64,000 nt of DNA, taken from assembly GCA_030654175.1 (NCBI GenBank), contig JAURXZ010000006.1, positions 186,001-250,000 on the forward strand, in the 5' to 3' direction. Each line of letters begins with the position of its first letter. The first letter of the stretch is position 1. The notes below the pieces were generated by a model. That model was not told the origin of the DNA. It did no database searches and was given only the letters and a program-made list of their open reading frames with translations. The stretch comes from Bacteroidia bacterium. GTDB taxonomy: Bacteria > Bacteroidota > Bacteroidia > 2-12-FULL-35-15. The position numbers and the translations under genes were made by a program. Below, one piece after another: positions 43,240 to 52,099 of this stretch.

Positions 43240-44745
43240 TCATTTTTTTTCTTTAGGCAGAGTGAAATAAAAAGTACTCCCTTCACCAAATTTTGATTCT
43301 ATCCAAATTTTACCATTATGGTGAGCGATGATTTTCTGGGCAATAGCCAATCCTATCCCATTACCCTCATACTCGGATGCATTATGCAAGCGCTTAAAAA
43401 CCACAAAAAGCTTACCAATGTCCTGTTGTTCAATACCGATTCCATTGTCCTTAATGGAAAAAACATATTCAGTATCTTTTTCTTTAACAGTGATCTCTAT
43501 TTCCGGTAATACATTTTTCCTATGAAATTTTATGGCATTGCTTATTAAATTTTTGAATACTTGTTTTAATTGTATCTTATTTCCTATTATAACAGGCAGA
43601 TCGGTTGCAGTGATTTTTGCATTGCTTTCTTTTATGGATGCTCCCATTTCATCAAGTACTTCTTTTAAAACAGCATTACAATCAACAGCTAAAAATGTAG
43701 TTGGCATTTCTAATCTTGAATAGTCCAGCAAGTCTTTAATCAGGTTTTGCATTTTGGAGGTTGCAGCTAAAACAAATTCAAGATATTGATTCGTGTCTGT
43801 ACCACATTTTCCAGAGATCTTTTTGTCAATAAGTCCAACAAAATTAGAAATGGTTTGAAGCGGTTCCTGCAAATCGTGTGATGCAATAAAAACAAACTGT
43901 TCAAGTTGCTTATTAGACATGATTAACTCTTTTGTCCGTTTTTCTTTCTCTTCGATTTGAAGAACAAGCTCTTTATTGGTATGAAATAGTTCTTCCGATT
44001 TTTGTTTTATCTCAGATTCAGCCTTTCTTCGTTTGGTAACGTCTCGGGTTATTTGGGAGTAACCCTGAAAGGCATTGTTTTCATCATACATTGCTGTTAA
44101 TATAACATCCGCAAAAAATTTCGCCCCATCTTTACGAACCCGCCACCCCTCACTCTCAAATCTCCCCTCTTCTTTCGCAATTTTCAAATCCCGTTCCGGT
44201 TCTTTGCTAATTATATCATCTTCAGTGTACAGTACAGAAATATGTTTACCTATAATTTCCTTTGCCGAATATCCATTAATTCGTTCTGCACCAATATTCC
44301 AAGATTGAATAAAGCCATTGGCATCAAGCCTGATAATTGCAAAGTCCTTTACATTTTCTACTACCAGACGAAACCGTCTTTCACTTTCTTTTAATTGTTT
44401 TATGTTGTTTTCTAATTCTTCACCCAAAGTGTTTAAACCCAAAGCAATTGCATCCAACTCATCTCGATTTTCGCTCACTACAATTCTCTGCGAAAAATCC
44501 ATCATCGTAAATTTTAAAAGAACTTCTACTATTTCATTTGTTTTTTGTTTACTTCCTTCAATATAAGATAATTTACCTGCAATCTCTTCACCCAATGTAT
44601 TCAGACCTACTATAATAGCATCCAACTCATCTTTTCCCTCTGAAAAACTTGAACGTGCGTTAAAATCAAATTTCAGAAATTTTAAAATCATGTCTAAAAT
44701 CTGTTGTACCCGTTCATCTTGAATATATTTTTTTTCGAGTTCCAT
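43240..44745 (-). CDS. PAS-domain sensor histidine kinase
   Basis: About 501 residues from the ATG at 44745 (MELEKKYIQD...); a longer frame from 44796 exists but begins in the TTCATATA repeat. Two HAMP-like repeats come first (ILKFLKFDFNARSSFSEGKDELDAI and LLKFTMMDFSQRIVVSENRDELDAI, each ending in GLNTLGEE), then a PAS domain (~125-235: FRLVVENVKDFAIIRLDANGFIQSWN ... YSAKEIIGKHISVLYTEDD), a coiled coil, the phospho-acceptor box HDLQEPLQTISNFV, and ATPase boxes NLISNAIKFHRKN, DNGIGIE and GNGIGLAIAQKI. No membrane segment is seen, so it is a cytoplasmic sensor. The cognate regulator is not adjacent. Confidence 0.9.
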   Translation of the reverse strand: MELEKKYIQDERVQQILDMILKFLKFDFNARSSFSEGKDELDAIIVGLNTLGEEIAGKLSYIEGSKQKTNEIVEVLLKFTMMDFSQRIVVSENRDELDAIALGLNTLGEELENNIKQLKESERRFRLVVENVKDFAIIRLDANGFIQSWNIGAERINGYSAKEIIGKHISVLYTEDDIISKEPERDLKIAKEEGRFESEGWRVRKDGAKFFADVILTAMYDENNAFQGYSQITRDVTKRRKAESEIKQKSEELFHTNKELVLQIEEKEKRTKELIMSNKQLEQFVFIASHDLQEPLQTISNFVGLIDKKISGKCGTDTNQYLEFVLAATSKMQNLIKDLLDYSRLEMPTTFLAVDCNAVLKEVLDEMGASIKESNAKITATDLPVIIGNKIQLKQVFKNLISNAIKFHRKNVLPEIEITVKEKDTEYVFSIKDNGIGIEQQDIGKLFVVFKRLHNASEYEGNGIGLAIAQKIIAHHNGKIWIESKFGEGSTFYFTLPKEKK

Positions 44746-44791
44746 TGATTTTAATAATTTACTGGTTAATTTGAATTGGCAGATTTCGCAA

Positions 44792-44821
44792 TTCATATAT
44801 TCATATATTCATATATTCATA
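44792..44821 (-). repeat. TTCATATA microsatellite upstream of the kinase
   Basis: Nearly four exact copies of the 8-bp unit TTCATATA (44792-44821). It lies just upstream of the kinase start and inside the optional N-terminal extension of its reading frame, so a change in copy number would change the frame or spacing of that 5' end. Confidence 0.85.
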
Positions 44822-44855
44822 AAAACTTCTTAAAACAGACCGATTCGTTTTTCGT

Positions 44856-45251
44856 TTATTTACAATATTGAAATAACCATTCTTTTGCATCCATCTCATT
44901 GTTAAACATTTTTAAAGGATACGGAGGAGGTTTTAAATTAAAGAACAAGTTGGCTAGCATTTTCGCAAAAGCTGAGTCGGCAATTATTGCAGCTGCTTTA
45001 ATTATTTTTGGCAACTCTTCGGCAGCATATTGGCGAACCTCTCTGGAACTGGGCGAAGAGTTGGTTACATCTAACACCATGCAAAATTTTTTATCACCAA
45101 ATATTTTTTTAAATTCTTCAACTGATTTTTGGGTTTCTTCAAGAGTTTGTGCTGGAACTTTTTTAGAGATGGAATAGAGTATTCCTCCTTCACCAACCCA
45201 TAAGGTTGCTGTCCGCGTTTCAATTAATTTAGCATTTTCAGGAGGTTTCAT
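44856..45251 (-). CDS. STAS/SpoIIAA-like protein
   Basis: 131 residues, no signal peptide. Alternation of strands and helices (LIETRTATLWVGEGGILYSISKKVPAQTLEETQKSVEEFKKIFGDKKFCMVLDVTNSSPSSREVRQYAAEELPKIIKAAAIIAD) and the conserved Asn/Asp strand followed by SSPSSREVR resemble the STAS-like regulatory fold seen next to PAS kinases in Bacteroidota. The gene ends 60 bp upstream of the kinase on the same strand and is probably its operon partner; a possible phosphorylation-type partner switch is an inference. Confidence 0.65.
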   Translation of the reverse strand: MKPPENAKLIETRTATLWVGEGGILYSISKKVPAQTLEETQKSVEEFKKIFGDKKFCMVLDVTNSSPSSREVRQYAAEELPKIIKAAAIIADSAFAKMLANLFFNLKPPPYPLKMFNNEMDAKEWLFQYCK

Positions 45252-45864
45252 AATTTTAAATTTATTGTTTAAATTTATTTATGGATATTATTTTCGGTAA
45301 GCCCGCCATGATCTATTCAACAATCGAGTCAATGCTTTTTCAAGCATAAAACCTGAAATAGTTTCAACACCATTTGCTGAAAATAACAGACCAACGGAGC
45401 AAATAATAAGCCCATGTAACAAGCTATGATGTAATACAGGTAATTAAAAATTTATGCCAGAAGGTTCATTATTAAACAACCTTCACAACAATAATGGTTT
45501 TAAATTTCTTTTTAATCTAATCTTTTTTGAACGAAGAAGGGCCAATACCTTAAAAGTGGAAGTGGGCGATATTTTTAGCACCGAGTAAATTCGTTAAATG
45601 TTGCAATTTTTTTTGGACCCCAACTATTCTTATTTGTGACTAAGAATATTAGCATCTTAACGAAAAGTAAATGGAATCAGTAAATTGTCTGTATAATTTC
45701 GAATAAAAATTATTAGGATGAAAATATTGATACTCTTAACATTTTAAAAATTGAATTTTCTTGCTCTAAAATAGTTTGGGCAATTCCAAATTTTGGTTTA
45801 TCAATCGAACGAGAGAAGGAAAATTTTTAAAATGAAATAAGGTAAAAATATAATTTCTCCTATC
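45252..45864. other. 613-bp gene-free interval with promoter-like elements
   Basis: No supportable gene. It separates the minus-strand STAS/kinase operon from the plus-strand SprB-repeat adhesin and so should hold both promoters. A short reading frame of 22 codons (from 45279) has no ribosome binding site or recognisable product. TAATTTCG near 45698, preceded by AATTGTCTG, resembles a -7 element but has no well-spaced -33. Confidence 0.4.
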
Positions 45865-48800
45865 ATGAAAAAAATAATTCTAATCAGTTTGTGCTTACTG
45901 TTTGCTTTATACACAGCATCCGCTCAAAGCTGGCAATGGTCAAAAAAAATCACTCAATCAGAATTTAATAGCCATTTTGGCTTTAGTAAGGGACTTGAAA
46001 CTGATAAAAATGGAAATATTTTTTCTTATGGCGCTAATTATAGTACTTCAACTGATACAATAGGTTCGTATTTGCAATGTTATTCCAGTAATGGAGTATT
46101 GCTTTTTTCAAAACAGTGGGAAATCCCCTTTCATATTCAAAAGATGGATTACGATGGCAATGATTATTTCTACTTTGCCGGGAAATTTTTTGGTACACAA
46201 ACAATTGATGGTATCACCATTGTTAGTCAGGGAAATGAAGATGGAGTGATCGGCAAGATGGATTTAGCTGGAAATATTATATGGATGAAAACTTTTGGAG
46301 GAGGAGGTTCGGATGGCGCTCTCGGTATTTGTTTAATTCCTGGTGATGCCAGTATATATGTTACAGGTGGTATTAAAGATACTTTGTTTTTTAATAATTC
46401 TTTCGAATCAGTAAATCAGCAATCAGCAATTATTTGTCAATATTCCGCAGAGGGTGAACTTATTCGTCACAAGTTATATGATTTTATACCTCAAAGGGAT
46501 ATTGAATACCGCAATTGCGGTGTGGAAATAAGTTACAAAACGGGAAATATCTACGTGTTAATGGACCGTGATGGTGTTCAGTGGTATGGAGATACAATAA
46601 ATGCTTCCGATGAAGGGAGATATGTTATAAAATTGAATTCTAATCTTGATACCATATGGTCTACTTTTATTATCAGTGATGCATGTTATTATGGATGGTC
46701 TTGCAATAGTTTAAGTGTTGCAGCAAATGGAGATGCATATGTTTCAAGAGAATGCAGCGGTAAATACGGAGGTACAGCTGAATTATTAAGGCTGAATGCA
46801 AATACCGGTAACATAAGTTGGAATTTAGTCAATCATGATGGGTTTTACACCGATGTATTTATTGATTCCAACACGGTTTACCTTATCGGGAATGAAGGAG
46901 CTAACGGTTGTCCTTGTGAAGAAAATCACCCAGGATATTATGTAATAAAAAAAATTAATGACAACAATATTGTAGTAGGAGAAACAAGAATTTCCACGGT
47001 ATACTTATCTAATATTTGCAAAAGTTCATCCGGAAATATTTTTGTTACCGGTCGCATTAATGAAAAACAAACAATTATAGGTCCAGATACTATTTTAGCG
47101 GACAGCCTTCAAAGCGGAGACTATTATTATTATTATGGAAAGTTTTTGTCAAAGCTAAGTGATATTAATTGCATTGTTCCAACTGTTTCTGTTTCCGCAC
47201 CGGATGTGTTCAGTCATTATTATTCGCTTTGTCATGGGGATACTGCTTCCTTAACTGTAAATCCAACTGTAGGAAGTTTTAATTGGTCGAACGGCAGCAC
47301 CGGCCTTCAGACAAATGTAGGAAGTACGGGTAACTATTGTGTATCAAACATCCAACCTAATGGATGCATTGCTTATTCTTTACCGGTTTCTGTTATCGTA
47401 AATGAAAACATTAATTCGCATAAAATATGCATGGTTACCTATAATAAAACTACACATAAAAATACAATTGTGGTAAAATATGATGATTACAATAATTCTG
47501 AAGACATAAAACAGATCAATTTATTTAAAAAAGATGGAAATTCCATAGTACCGGTTAGTTCAACAACGACTGGTAATATTACATGGGGAACTGTATTTAC
47601 CGACCATACTTCAGTAGCGGATTCGGTTTCAGTGGAATATTATATTTCAACTATTGATACATGCGATACTGAATCTGCATTAAGTTTAATGCATAAATCC
47701 ATTTTTTTAGATGTTTATAAGAATTTTAATAATAAAAATGTGCTTAACTGGAATGCATCTATTGGTAATCCAGTCACCGGTTATCGAATCTGGAGGGGCA
47801 CCACAGAAAACACACTTACCATTTATGATTCAGTAAATGCTCCGCTAACAACTTATACAGAGCAAAACAGTTCAATCATCCATTATTTCTACCGGATCGA
47901 AACTATCAATCAATATTCCGGTTGTTATGTAGATGGAGTAGCTTATTATTCTTCACGCTCAAATATTGCGAACGATAATATTATACAAACAATTCCTCTT
48001 GTCCTTTCACAAACACATTCCGATGTATTATGCCATGGTCAATGCACGGGTTCTGTAATACTCAGTGCCAGCGGAGGTTTTCCTCCATATACTTACAGTG
48101 GTTTAACCACCGGACTTTGCATGGGCACCTATTTTTATTCTGTCACGGATTCAAACGATAGCATTGCAACAACAACAGTAACAATTAATCAAGGAGTTGC
48201 AATTACTGCAATCGCATCTGCTATACCTGTTGAGGTTTGTGCAGGCAGCTGTTCCGATTTAGCTATAAGCGTGACAGGTGGCACTCCAGGCTATACGTAT
48301 TTATGGATGCCGGGAAGTTTAACAAGTGCAACACCCAACATCTGTCCTGCCGAAACCACAACCTACACTTGTACTGTAGAGGATTCGAACGCATGTTCTC
48401 AAAATACATTGTTAATAGTAACTGTAAATGCTTTGCCTAACGTAACCATGATTGCAACTGACACAATAACCAGCATTAACGGGAATACAGATTTACTCAC
48501 AGGAACACCGGCAGGAGGAATATTCTCAGGAACAGGAGTGAGCGGAACAAACTTTGACCCTTCGGTTGCAGGTTTAGGAACATGGCTTGTCACTTATACA
48601 TATACTGATGAAAATGGATGTATAAATACCGCAACAACAAATATTACTGTGAACACTGCCGAACCCACTCCACTTGTCCTTTCACAAACACATACCGATG
48701 TATCATGCCATGGTCAATGCACGGGTTCAGTAATACTCAGTGCAAGCGGAGGTTTACCTCCATATACTTATAGCGGTGTAACCACCGGGCTTTGCATGGG

Positions 48801-49602
48801 TACATATTTTTACTCTGTCACGGATTCAAACGATAGCATTGCAACAACAACAGTAACAATTAATCAAGGAGATGCAATTACTGCAATCGCATCAGCAATA
48901 CCTATTGAGGTTTGTGCAGGTAGCTGTTCTGATTTAGCTATAAGCGTAATAGGTGGCACTCCGGGTTATAGGTATTTATGGATGCCGGGGAGTTTAACAG
49001 ATAGAACTCCGAACATTTGTCCTAATGGAACCACCACCTATACCTGCAGCGTAACCGATTCGAAAGCTTGTGTCCAAAACGCTATGATAACTGTTACAGA
49101 AAATGGTATACCAACAGTAACCATAGCTGCAACTGATACAATAATTGAAATAAACCTGGATACAGATTCACTAAGGGGTACACCGACCGGAGGAATATTC
49201 TCAGGAACAGGAGTGAGCGGAACCAACTTTGATCCGTCTTTAGCAGGCTTAGGAACATGGACAGTAACTTATACTTACACTGATGAAAACGGATGCACAA
49301 ACACTGCATCTTTGGACATAACGGTAAATATGTCTACTGATGTCAGCACTACCGGAACTGAAATGTTAGATTTTGAAGTTTATCCAAACCCTTCTTCGGG
49401 AATTATTATAATCCATTTGAAAAAGAAAACAGTAGAAACGAAAATCTGTGTTTATGATGCGTTGGGAAAATGTCTCCTTGAAAAAGTCTTTACGAAAAAC
49501 GACAAAGGGAAAATTGATTTAACCGATCTGCCAAAAGGTCTTTACAGTATGGAAATTGAGGCCGATGGACATAATTTAATAAAAAAGCTTGTCCTTCAAT
49601 AA
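45865..49602 (+). CDS. giant T9SS surface protein with duplicated SprB-repeat module
   Basis: 1,245 residues. Signal peptide (ILISLCLLFALYTASAQ). Residues ~25-430 have repeated YFAGKF/GVIGKMDLAGNIIWMKTFGGGGSDGALGI-type blades, an SBBP-like beta-propeller. Residues ~440-510 and 530-700 look like Ig/fibronectin-type modules (WSNGSTGLQTNVG; LNWNASIGNPVTGYRIW). Then comes a 225-residue unit twice in tandem (47998-48672 and 48673-49347), each with an SprB repeat (LSQTHSDVLCHGQCTGSVILSASGG) and a GIFSGTGVSGTNFDPS module. The end (VYPNPSSGIIIIHLKKKTVE ... VYDALGKCLLEK) is a T9SS type A sorting domain. SprB-like proteins act in surface adhesion and gliding. Confidence 0.9.
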   Translation: MKKIILISLCLLFALYTASAQSWQWSKKITQSEFNSHFGFSKGLETDKNGNIFSYGANYSTSTDTIGSYLQCYSSNGVLLFSKQWEIPFHIQKMDYDGNDYFYFAGKFFGTQTIDGITIVSQGNEDGVIGKMDLAGNIIWMKTFGGGGSDGALGICLIPGDASIYVTGGIKDTLFFNNSFESVNQQSAIICQYSAEGELIRHKLYDFIPQRDIEYRNCGVEISYKTGNIYVLMDRDGVQWYGDTINASDEGRYVIKLNSNLDTIWSTFIISDACYYGWSCNSLSVAANGDAYVSRECSGKYGGTAELLRLNANTGNISWNLVNHDGFYTDVFIDSNTVYLIGNEGANGCPCEENHPGYYVIKKINDNNIVVGETRISTVYLSNICKSSSGNIFVTGRINEKQTIIGPDTILADSLQSGDYYYYYGKFLSKLSDINCIVPTVSVSAPDVFSHYYSLCHGDTASLTVNPTVGSFNWSNGSTGLQTNVGSTGNYCVSNIQPNGCIAYSLPVSVIVNENINSHKICMVTYNKTTHKNTIVVKYDDYNNSEDIKQINLFKKDGNSIVPVSSTTTGNITWGTVFTDHTSVADSVSVEYYISTIDTCDTESALSLMHKSIFLDVYKNFNNKNVLNWNASIGNPVTGYRIWRGTTENTLTIYDSVNAPLTTYTEQNSSIIHYFYRIETINQYSGCYVDGVAYYSSRSNIANDNIIQTIPLVLSQTHSDVLCHGQCTGSVILSASGGFPPYTYSGLTTGLCMGTYFYSVTDSNDSIATTTVTINQGVAITAIASAIPVEVCAGSCSDLAISVTGGTPGYTYLWMPGSLTSATPNICPAETTTYTCTVEDSNACSQNTLLIVTVNALPNVTMIATDTITSINGNTDLLTGTPAGGIFSGTGVSGTNFDPSVAGLGTWLVTYTYTDENGCINTATTNITVNTAEPTPLVLSQTHTDVSCHGQCTGSVILSASGGLPPYTYSGVTTGLCMGTYFYSVTDSNDSIATTTVTINQGDAITAIASAIPIEVCAGSCSDLAISVIGGTPGYRYLWMPGSLTDRTPNICPNGTTTYTCSVTDSKACVQNAMITVTENGIPTVTIAATDTIIEINLDTDSLRGTPTGGIFSGTGVSGTNFDPSLAGLGTWTVTYTYTDENGCTNTASLDITVNMSTDVSTTGTEMLDFEVYPNPSSGIIIIHLKKKTVETKICVYDALGKCLLEKVFTKNDKGKIDLTDLPKGLYSMEIEADGHNLIKKLVLQ
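47998..49347 (+). repeat. two tandem 675-bp coding repeats
   Basis: Starts at 47998 and 48673; the copies are highly similar over their first 450 bp (CTTGTCCTTTCACAAACAC, CATGGTCAATGCACGGGTT, GGATTCAAACGATAGCATTG shared exactly) and less so at the end. The reading frame is kept, so copy number can change by recombination without breaking the gene. Confidence 0.85.
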
Positions 49603-49610
49603 AATAGTTT

Positions 49611-49672
49611 AAAATCACCATTAGTGATGACAAATCAAATTTTGATTATAAAATAAAAGATGGAGTTTGCAG
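49611..49672 (+). pseudogene. fragment of a membrane MutS-like gene
   Basis: The 62 bases are about 90 percent identical to 43083-43144 in the MutS-like gene and translate in frame as TISDDKSNFDYKIKDGVC, the same peptide as there (TISDDKLNFDYKIKDGVC). The following residues diverge. No ATPase region is present, so this is a relic of a second copy, or of an ectopic recombination event, dropped just after the adhesin stop codon. Confidence 0.85.
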
Positions 49673-49781
49673 GGATATCCATTTTGCAATAAAAAATCAT
49701 TCTCTATGATGACTGCCATCATTCCTTTTATCCTAGTTGGGAATTAGTTTTGTACCAGAATAGATCAAATACTCTTTTAGC

Positions 49782-50183
49782 ATGAAAAACACCCTTAAGT
49801 TATTCGCAATTTTGATTGTATTAATTTCAAATAATTCATTTGCTCAAAACAATAGAATTTATGACGTAAATACTTTTACTGAAACAAAAGGAAAGGTATT
49901 ACAAGTTGTGGAAATCGTTCCTTCGAAAGGCGTATCCGGTGGAATTCATATAGTGCTGAATACGGGGAGCGAAGATCTTTCAGTACATCTGGGTCCTAAA
50001 TGGTATTTAGATAAACAAAGTGTTCAGTTAAAAACAGGTGATAAGATTGAAGTTAAGGGATCAAAAGTGATAATAGATGGAACAGAGGCTATTATTGCAA
50101 GAGAGATTATTAAGGACGGCAACACATTAAAATTAAGGGATACAAATGGAATTCCTTTTTGGTCAGGGAAAGGAAGACGTTAA
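49782..50183 (+). CDS. small secreted OB-fold-like protein
   Basis: 133 residues with signal peptide (LFAILIVLISNNSFAQ). The mature part (NTFTETKGKVLQVVEIVPSKGVSGGIHIVLNTGSEDLSVHLGPKWYLDKQSVQLKTGDKIEVKGSKVIIDGTEAIIAREII) has the five-strand pattern of small OB-fold proteins of the MamS/MamX-like or DNA-binding-OB type, where LGPxWYL and GDxIEVxGS are typical. It is periplasmic and probably binds a ligand such as metal or heme; not identified. Confidence 0.65.
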   Translation: MKNTLKLFAILIVLISNNSFAQNNRIYDVNTFTETKGKVLQVVEIVPSKGVSGGIHIVLNTGSEDLSVHLGPKWYLDKQSVQLKTGDKIEVKGSKVIIDGTEAIIAREIIKDGNTLKLRDTNGIPFWSGKGRR

Positions 50184-50253
50184 ATTTAATTGTGATTTTT
50201 TTTATACGCACAAAGTTCTATTAGTAGATCATTAGTTTAAACTAAAAAAGAAT

Positions 50254-50496
50254 ATGAAAGGCTTAATCAAATTTATGACAAGCACAAGTGGGAAAGCAGT
50301 GCGAATAGTAATAGGATTAGTACTGATTGCATGGGGAGTTTATTTCGCAACAAATACACCAAACTGGATCTTAATAATCATAGGACTAATTCCTTTATCG
50401 GCCGGAACCTTCAATTTTTGCATTTTAGCACCATTTTTTGGTTATAGCTTAAATGGCGCAGAGGCAAGGCGACAAATTGATGCGGACAAAAATTAA
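50254..50496 (+). CDS. DUF2892-like small membrane protein
   Basis: 80 residues with two membrane helices (VRIVIGLVLIAWGVYFA; WILIIIGLIPLSAGTFNFCILAPFFG), resembling the YgaP-type inner-membrane anchor (DUF2892), where the Cys in the second helix is typical of the family. It lacks a rhodanese domain. 70 bp downstream of the OB-like gene; possibly cotranscribed. Confidence 0.75.
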   Translation: MKGLIKFMTSTSGKAVRIVIGLVLIAWGVYFATNTPNWILIIIGLIPLSAGTFNFCILAPFFGYSLNGAEARRQIDADKN

Positions 50497-50539
50497 TCAA
50501 ATTTTATAAATTGGTTCGTTTGCAGTAAAAAGCTACCAA

Positions 50540-50929
50540 TCATTCGAAAGTGCCTCTAAGCAGCTCGCAAAATCTTCTCCATCTTACGACCTTTCGCCAA
50601 TTCATCCACCAACTTGTCCAAATACCAACTTTTTGTGTCAAAGGATTTACGATTTCCTCTACACGATAACCACAAATTGCACCAGTGATGAGATGTGCAT
50701 TTGGGTTTAATGTTGCATTCTTAAAGAATGTTTCAAAAGTTACTTTTTTATCAATTTGGTTTTGCAGTTTTTTGTTGTCGAAACCGGTAAGCCATTCAAT
50801 TACTTGCAGCAATTCTTCTTTTGACCTGCCTTTCTTCTCTACTTTTATGAGATAGTGTGGATATACCGAAGCGAATGTCATTTCCGCTATACGCTCATCA
50901 TGTGTTTTCGTGTTTTTCATTATTTGCAT
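50540..50929 (-). pseudogene. DUF2200 family gene with C-terminal frameshift
   Basis: The first ~98 residues (HDERIAEMTFASVYPHYLIKVEKKGRSKEELLQVIEWLTGFDNKKLQ ... TLNPNAHLITGAICGYRVEEI) are a DUF2200 protein. After NPLTQK the open frame gives an implausible VGIWTSWWMNWRKVV tail. One extra base at the A5 tract (T5 on the plus strand, 50630-50634) restores the normal ending WYLDKLVDELAKGRKMEKILRAA, which the DNA encodes in the neighbouring frame. The gene therefore carries a one-base deletion in a homopolymer, either a real mutation or a sequencing error. The role of DUF2200 proteins is unknown. It lies just downstream of the HTH-pentapeptide gene on the same strand. Confidence 0.85.
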
Positions 50930-50931
50930 AA

Positions 50932-51840
50932 CTATGTTAATAATGTAATCCCTGTCAAATCTGCCAGGTTGTTCTTCAAAAAGGCATAAGTGATTTTGTC
51001 TACTTTACAGTTAATAAACTGCACTCTTTTAAATCTCTTATTGTACTTAAAAAAGGTATTTAAAATAGTCGCATTTTGAAATTTAACTCCATAAAATGAA
51101 CAGTTCTCAAAATGGCAGTCCTCAAAGGTTCCTTCAAAAACAACATTACTTATATTAGTGTTTTTAAATAGTGTAAATTTCCATATAACATCTTCTACAA
51201 CATTACTCTCGAAATTTACTCCGGAAATCTCTGCACCCGAAAAATTCGCCTTAGAGAAATTGCATTTTTCAATATTATTTTTCAAAAATTCAGCATCGAT
51301 AAAAGAGCAATTATTAAACTGATCATTTAATAAATTTGAAGATTGAATTTTGCTATTTCTAATATCCGAAGATGAAAAATCACACATTTCAATATTATTG
51401 CTTCCAAGAATAAGTCCCGACAAATCTGAGTTTATAAACTTACAGTTCTTCATATTTGAAGAACTAAACTTTTCTTGCAAATTTTTTAATCCCGAAAAGT
51501 CCGCATCTAACCAATTTCCTGATGACATATTCCAATTCCAACTCAATTTTTTCTTTGGTTTGAATGGAGAAAACTCATCTAATGACTTTACAGCGGGTTG
51601 AAAAATTGTAACTTCTTTGTCGTCTGACTGGAAACTATCAGAAAAATAGTTTAGGTCAACTCCCAAAATTTTAGCAACACGGTTTAAGGTCATAATGTCT
51701 GGCATTGATTCACCACGTTCCCATTTGCCGACTGCTTGAGAACTGATAGATACCTGCTGAGCAAGTTCTGCTTGAGAAAGTTTAGCTTTCTTTCGTGCTG
51801 TGGCGATTTTATTGCCAATTGATTTTGAATTTAGCATCAT
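50932..51840 (-). CDS. HTH (XRE) regulator fused to pentapeptide repeats
   Basis: 302 residues. The N-terminal 75 residues are a Cro/C1-type helix-turn-helix (KIATARKKAKLSQAELAQQVSISSQAVGKWERGESMPDIMTLNRVAKILGV). Residues ~110-280 contain more than ten A(D/N)LXX-like pentapeptides (LDADFSGLKNLQEKFSSSNMKNCKFINSDLSGLILGSNN; FSKANFSGAEISGVNF; FKNTNISNVVFEGTFEDCHFENCSFYGVKF), a right-handed quadrilateral beta-helix. This layout suggests a regulator whose beta-helix senses DNA shape or a partner. A three-copy operator-like repeat lies upstream. Confidence 0.88.
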   Translation of the reverse strand: MMLNSKSIGNKIATARKKAKLSQAELAQQVSISSQAVGKWERGESMPDIMTLNRVAKILGVDLNYFSDSFQSDDKEVTIFQPAVKSLDEFSPFKPKKKLSWNWNMSSGNWLDADFSGLKNLQEKFSSSNMKNCKFINSDLSGLILGSNNIEMCDFSSSDIRNSKIQSSNLLNDQFNNCSFIDAEFLKNNIEKCNFSKANFSGAEISGVNFESNVVEDVIWKFTLFKNTNISNVVFEGTFEDCHFENCSFYGVKFQNATILNTFFKYNKRFKRVQFINCKVDKITYAFLKNNLADLTGITLLT

Positions 51841-51903
51841 ATTATTTATTTTTTTGATGCTGCAAAGTTATATTGACCTGTTGCCATAATGCAAAAATAA
51901 TCA

Positions 51904-51959
51904 GCTACTTATAGTTGTAAATACGCTACTTTCAGTTGTTATTCGACAACTATTAGTGG
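51904..51959 (-). promoter_or_regulatory. operator-like triple repeat before the HTH-pentapeptide gene
   Basis: GCTACTTATAGTTGT (51904-51918) and GCTACTTTCAGTTGT (51925-51939) are direct repeats 21 bp apart, 13 of 15 identical. ACAACTATTAGTGG (51946-51959) is an inverted third copy; the last two form a perfect AGTTGT-N6-ACAACT palindrome. Two-turn spacing and position 65-120 bp upstream of the regulator start fit autoregulation by an XRE protein. Confidence 0.6.
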
Positions 51960-52099
51960 TTTTTCGGAATTATGCAGTGTATTGTCCTCATAAAATTACG
52001 ATCGACCTTTTTGATCTATATTAATCAAACGAAATATGTCAAAACATGGGCCGATTTATAAGGGCCTGGAACAGTTAGTACTGGAATTAATATATCCAT

